A stretch of DNA of 64,000 nt from Nitrospirillum viridazoti CBAmc (GTDB lineage: Bacteria; Pseudomonadota; Alphaproteobacteria; Azospirillales; Azospirillaceae). Below the pieces are notes generated by a model, which did no database searches, was not told the DNA's origin, and worked only from the letters and a program-made list of their open reading frames with translations. The position numbers and the translations under genes are program-made. Below are positions 60,850 through 64,000 of this stretch, piece by piece; positions within the stretch are counted from its first letter, which is position 1, and the number at the start of each line of letters is the position of its first letter. The stretch lies in contig NZ_CP022110.1 in NCBI RefSeq assembly GCF_000730165.1, forward strand, positions 2,115,501 through 2,179,500, in the 5' to 3' direction.

Positions 60850-61782
60850 ATGAGTGGTCACCAGCCTAAGCATGTCACCGTCCTGATGGGCGGGTGGTCT
60901 GCCGAGCGCGAGGTGTCGCTTGTCAGCGGCGCGTCCATCGTCACCGCCTTGGAATCCAAGGGTTATGTCGTGCGCGCCGTGGATGTGCAGCGCGACCTGG
61001 CCGGCCTGCTGGCGGCGCTGACGCCCAAGCCCGACGTGATTTTCAACGCCCTGCACGGCCGGGGCGGCGAGGACGGCATGATCCAGGGCGTGCTGGAATA
61101 TCTGGGTGTGCCTTACACCCATTCCGGCGTCATGGCCTCCGCCGTCGCCATGGACAAGGCCATGACCAAGCGCGTGCTGGGCACGGTGGGCATGCCCATC
61201 GCCCAGGACGTCATCGCCACCCGCGAGGCAGTGCTGGCCGGCCATGTCATGGAACCGCCCTACGTCATCAAGCCGGTGGACGAGGGCTCCAGCGTCGGCG
61301 TGCGCATCGTGCGCGCCGGCCACAACGGCCCCGCCATCGAGGCAGAGCACTGGGTCTATGGCGACACCGTCATGGTGGAGAAGTTCATCCCCGGCCGCGA
61401 GCTGACCGTGGGCGTGGTAGGCGATCGCGCCTTGACCGTGACCGAGATCGTGGCCAGCACCGAGTTCTTCGACTACACGGCCAAATACACCGAGGGCCAC
61501 GCCGTCCACGTCTGCCCGGCCCAGATCCCGGCAGAGGTGGCGGAGGAAGCCAAGCGCCTGGCCCTGCTGGCCCACCAGACCCTGGGCTGCAGCGGCGTCA
61601 GCCGCAGTGACTTCCGCTGGGACGACGGCAAGCCCGGCGTCACCGGCCTCTGCTTCCTGGAGACCAACACCCAGCCGGGCTTCACGCCCCTGTCGCTGCT
61701 GCCGGAACAGGCGGCCTACGTTGGCCTCAGCTACGCCGACCTGTGCGGCTGGATTGTGGAGCACGCGGCATGCCACGGGTGA
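60850..61782 (+). CDS. ddl: D-alanine--D-alanine ligase
   Basis: ATP-grasp enzyme making D-Ala-D-Ala for MurF. 310 residues from MSGHQPKHVTVLMGG; the frame is open 15 codons upstream. VLMGGWSAEREVSLVSG, ALHGRGGEDGMIQGVLE, the ATP-grasp YVIKPVDEGSSVGVRIV, and LETNTQPGFTPLSLLPEQA near the end are diagnostic. Its 3' end overlaps ftsQ by 13 bp. Confidence 0.95.
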   Translation: MSGHQPKHVTVLMGGWSAEREVSLVSGASIVTALESKGYVVRAVDVQRDLAGLLAALTPKPDVIFNALHGRGGEDGMIQGVLEYLGVPYTHSGVMASAVAMDKAMTKRVLGTVGMPIAQDVIATREAVLAGHVMEPPYVIKPVDEGSSVGVRIVRAGHNGPAIEAEHWVYGDTVMVEKFIPGRELTVGVVGDRALTVTEIVASTEFFDYTAKYTEGHAVHVCPAQIPAEVAEEAKRLALLAHQTLGCSGVSRSDFRWDDGKPGVTGLCFLETNTQPGFTPLSLLPEQAAYVGLSYADLCGWIVEHAACHG

Positions 61783-62720
61783 CCCATCCCTCCAGCCCCG
61801 GGTTGTTCCCCGAGGGCGACAGCCCGCGCAGCCGCATCGCATACGAGACGCGGCGGACGACGCAGAAGGCCGCCCAGGCCGCCAACCGCCGCCGCGCCGT
61901 GCCGCGCTGGCAGCAGTTCCTGGGCCGCCGGGCCACCGTCATCGTGCCGCTGGCCCTGGTCGGCGGCCTTGTGCTTTGGGGATGGGCCAGCGGCAAGCTG
62001 GCCGCGGCCGGCAACGCGGTGGACGCCGCCTTCCTGGACGTGACCGCACGCGGCGGCCTGCAGGTACAGGAGGTGCTGGTCAAGGGCCGCAAGGAAACCG
62101 ATGGCGCCCAGGTGCTGGCGGCCCTGGGGGTGGAGCGCGGGTCGCCCATCCTGGGCTTCGACCCGCACGCGGCGCGCAAGCAGCTGGAGCAGATCCCCTG
62201 GATCGCCAGCGCCCGCATCGAGCGGCGCCTGCCCGACACCCTGTTCGTCGTGCTGACGGAACGCCAGCCCATGGCCATCTGGCAGCACGAGCAGAAGCTG
62301 GCCCTGGTGGATGCCGAGGGCACGGTGTTGACCGACCATAACCTGGACCACTTCCCCAACCTGCCCATCCTGGTGGGCGATGGCGCGCCCAAGCAGGGCC
62401 GCGCCCTGCTGGCGGCGCTGGCGTCCGAGCCCACCATCCAGTCCCGCGTCGACGCCGCCGTGCTGGTGGGCGCCCGCCGCTGGGATCTGCACCTGAAGGG
62501 CGGCCTGGAAGTGCGTCTGCCGGAAATGAATTTCGAGGCGGCCGTGCACCAGCTGGCCGCGCTTGAGGCATCGGATAAGATTTTAGAGCGCGACGTGGTC
62601 GCCATCGACCTGCGCGTGCCCGACCGGCTTGTTGTCCAATCCTCGCCCGCCGCCCTGGCGGCCAAGGCGGCGGCGAAGGCCGCGGACAAGAAGCGCCAGG
62701 CGGCGGCGAAAAAGAACTGA
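61770..62720 (+). CDS. ftsQ: Cell division protein FtsQ
   Basis: Bitopic divisome scaffold, 316 residues. The N-terminal ~55 residues are cytoplasmic and basic (RRTTQKAAQAANRRRAVPR); the membrane helix is about 54-75 (VIVPLALVGGLVLWGWA); then the POTRA domain (LQVQEVLVKGRKETDGAQVLAAL) and the FtsQ beta domain. The tail is Ala/Lys-rich. The ATG overlaps ddl; an upstream start would extend further into ddl. Confidence 0.92.
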   Translation: MPRVTHPSSPGLFPEGDSPRSRIAYETRRTTQKAAQAANRRRAVPRWQQFLGRRATVIVPLALVGGLVLWGWASGKLAAAGNAVDAAFLDVTARGGLQVQEVLVKGRKETDGAQVLAALGVERGSPILGFDPHAARKQLEQIPWIASARIERRLPDTLFVVLTERQPMAIWQHEQKLALVDAEGTVLTDHNLDHFPNLPILVGDGAPKQGRALLAALASEPTIQSRVDAAVLVGARRWDLHLKGGLEVRLPEMNFEAAVHQLAALEASDKILERDVVAIDLRVPDRLVVQSSPAALAAKAAAKAADKKRQAAAKKN

Positions 62721-62733
62721 GGCGGACCAGACC

Positions 62734-64000
62734 ATGGCATTCACCGTAACCGGCCGGTCCAAGCCCAAGCGCGTGGCGCGCGGCGGAACCATCGCGGCCC
62801 TGGACGTAGGCAGCAGCAAGGTCGTGTGCTTCATCGCCCGGGTGGAGGAACCCGGCTCCATCCGTGTGGTCGGCATCGGCCACCAAGTGTCACGCGGCGT
62901 GCGCGCCGGCGCCATCGTGGACATGGAGGCGGCAGAGACCGCCATCGGCACGGCGGTGCATGCGGCCGAGACCATGGCGGGCGAGCAGATCCGCGAGGTG
63001 CTGGTGGGCCTGTCGGGCGGCCAGCCGGAAAGCCAGACCCTGACGGTGGAAACGGGCATCTCCGGTTCCGAGATCACCGACCACGACCTGCGCCGCGCCT
63101 TGGCCCATGCCCGCAACCTGAACGTCTCGGCGGATGCGGAGCTGATCCATTCCATCCCCGTGGGCTACACGGTGGATGGGTCCAGCGGCATCCGCGACCC
63201 GCGCGGCATGGTGGGGGAGCGGCTGGGCGTGCGCCTGCACGTGGTCACGGCCGCCGCCGGCCCGGTGCGCAATCTGAATTCCTGCGTCGGCCGCTGCCAC
63301 CTGGGCGTGGAAGGCTTCGTCATGTCCCCCTTCGCCGCGGGCCTGTCCTGCCTGGTGGAGGATGAGATGGACCTGGGCGTCACCCTGATCGACATGGGCG
63401 GCGGCACCACCAGCATCTCCGTCTTCTTCGACGGCAAGATGGTGTGGACGGACAGCGTGCCGATCGGCGGCAGCCACGTCACCAGCGACATCGCCCGCGG
63501 CCTGACCACGCCGCTGGCCCATGCCGAGCGGTTGAAGACCCTGTACGGCAGCGCCCTGCCCGCCCCGTCGGACGAGCGCGAGATCATCGACGTGCCGCAG
63601 ATCGGGGAAGAGGACCGGGCCCAGGCACACCACGTGCCGAAGTCCCTGCTGGTCGGCATCATCCAGCCCCGGCTGGAGGAAGTGTTCGAGTTCGTGCGCG
63701 GCCGCCTGGACGCCTCGGGCTTCGCCAAGCTGGCCGGCCGCCGCGTGGTGCTGACCGGCGGCGCCAGCCAGCTCCCCGGCATGCGCGAGCTGGCGCAGCA
63801 GGTGCTGGACAAGCAGGTGCGGCTGGGCCGCCCCTTGCGTATCGGCGGTCTGGCGGAGTCCGTGGGCGGCCCCGCCTTCTCCGCCGCCGCGGGCCTGCTG
63901 GCCTACGCCGTTCAGCAACATGCCGAGGCCCCGGCCCTGGCCCCCCTGATGGAGGCCAGCGGCAGCGGCTGGCTGGGCCGCATGGGCAACTGGCTGAGGG
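62734..64000 (+). CDS. ftsA: Cell division protein FtsA, 3' end cut by window edge
   Basis: Actin-like ATPase that tethers FtsZ to the membrane. 422 codons are visible and the frame is open to the edge; the C-terminal amphipathic helix is probably just beginning (WLGRMGNWLR). IAALDVGSSKVVCFIARV is the phosphate-1 loop, the SHS2-type 1C domain follows, VTLIDMGGGTTSISVFFDG is phosphate-2, and VVLTGGASQLPGM the adenosine motif. ATG 13 bp after ftsQ. ftsZ is expected next. Confidence 0.95.
   Translation, partial: MAFTVTGRSKPKRVARGGTIAALDVGSSKVVCFIARVEEPGSIRVVGIGHQVSRGVRAGAIVDMEAAETAIGTAVHAAETMAGEQIREVLVGLSGGQPESQTLTVETGISGSEITDHDLRRALAHARNLNVSADAELIHSIPVGYTVDGSSGIRDPRGMVGERLGVRLHVVTAAAGPVRNLNSCVGRCHLGVEGFVMSPFAAGLSCLVEDEMDLGVTLIDMGGGTTSISVFFDGKMVWTDSVPIGGSHVTSDIARGLTTPLAHAERLKTLYGSALPAPSDEREIIDVPQIGEEDRAQAHHVPKSLLVGIIQPRLEEVFEFVRGRLDASGFAKLAGRRVVLTGGASQLPGMRELAQQVLDKQVRLGRPLRIGGLAESVGGPAFSAAAGLLAYAVQQHAEAPALAPLMEASGSGWLGRMGNWLR

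Overview
The window is about 64 kb of a high-GC alphaproteobacterial chromosome. It most resembles Rhodospirillales of the Azospirillaceae type (Azospirillum, Niveispirillum, Nitrospirillum); this placement is inferred from gene content, not from a search. The supporting markers are a 41-residue L36, the TrcR (DUF1013) regulator, DUF1192, DUF465 and DUF4169 proteins, an RpoH-type sigma factor, purEK, and a dcw cluster ordered mraZ-rsmH-ftsL-ftsI-murE-murF-mraY-murD-ftsW-murG-murC-murB-ddl-ftsQ-ftsA. There is no prophage, CRISPR array or rRNA operon.

Layout. 1-12 kb: propionyl-CoA synthetase (cut by the left edge), a patatin-like lipase, purEK, a phosphofructokinase and two tandem M13 metallopeptidases. 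12-20 kb: rpmJ, an orphan sigma-54 response regulator, a double cold-shock protein, gamma-glutamyltransferase, rpoH and a crotonase-family enzyme. 20-24 kb: tRNA-Val(GAC), a candidate small RNA with the features of the alphaproteobacterial alpha-r8/MmgR family, glucokinase with a LacI-type operator, and an IS1182-family element inserted in the glk/ubiX terminator. 24-30 kb: ubiX, an ene-reductase, trcR, a quinone reductase, a methyltransferase and a divergent MmyB-type regulator. 30-35 kb: the divergent biotin genes bioB-bioA-RHH and bioF-bioD. 35-45 kb: a HicAB pair, fumC, a GYF/AIM24 protein, a DjlA-like co-chaperone, an Uup-type ABC-F ATPase, a DUF1778/GNAT toxin-antitoxin pair, a DMT exporter, a cell-wall amidase and an ISAs1-family element. 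45-64 kb: rnpB, a long regulatory region, then the dcw cluster running off the right edge inside ftsA.

The dcw genes are mostly joined by 4-bp ATGA/GTGA overlaps and cover the path from UDP-MurNAc precursors to lipid II together with the divisome proteins FtsL, FtsI, FtsW, FtsQ and FtsA. The 670 bp before mraZ carry a five-fold MraZ operator next to mraZ, further paired MraZ boxes near rnpB, and several DnaA-box-like nonamers. A 37-codon open frame, overlapped by 4 bp at both ends, lies between murG and murC.

The least expected signals are: (1) the alpha-r8-like sRNA with two TTGTGCnnnGCrACA sites resembling PhaR/AniA operators; (2) a roughly 100-130 bp multi-hairpin repeat present four times, each time between the 3' ends of convergent genes; (3) the murG-murC microORF; (4) an IS1182 element flanked by a 25-bp duplication that is a complete terminator hairpin, which removes the U-tract from both neighbouring genes; (5) an ISAs1 element 17 bp upstream of the rnpB -35 hexamer.
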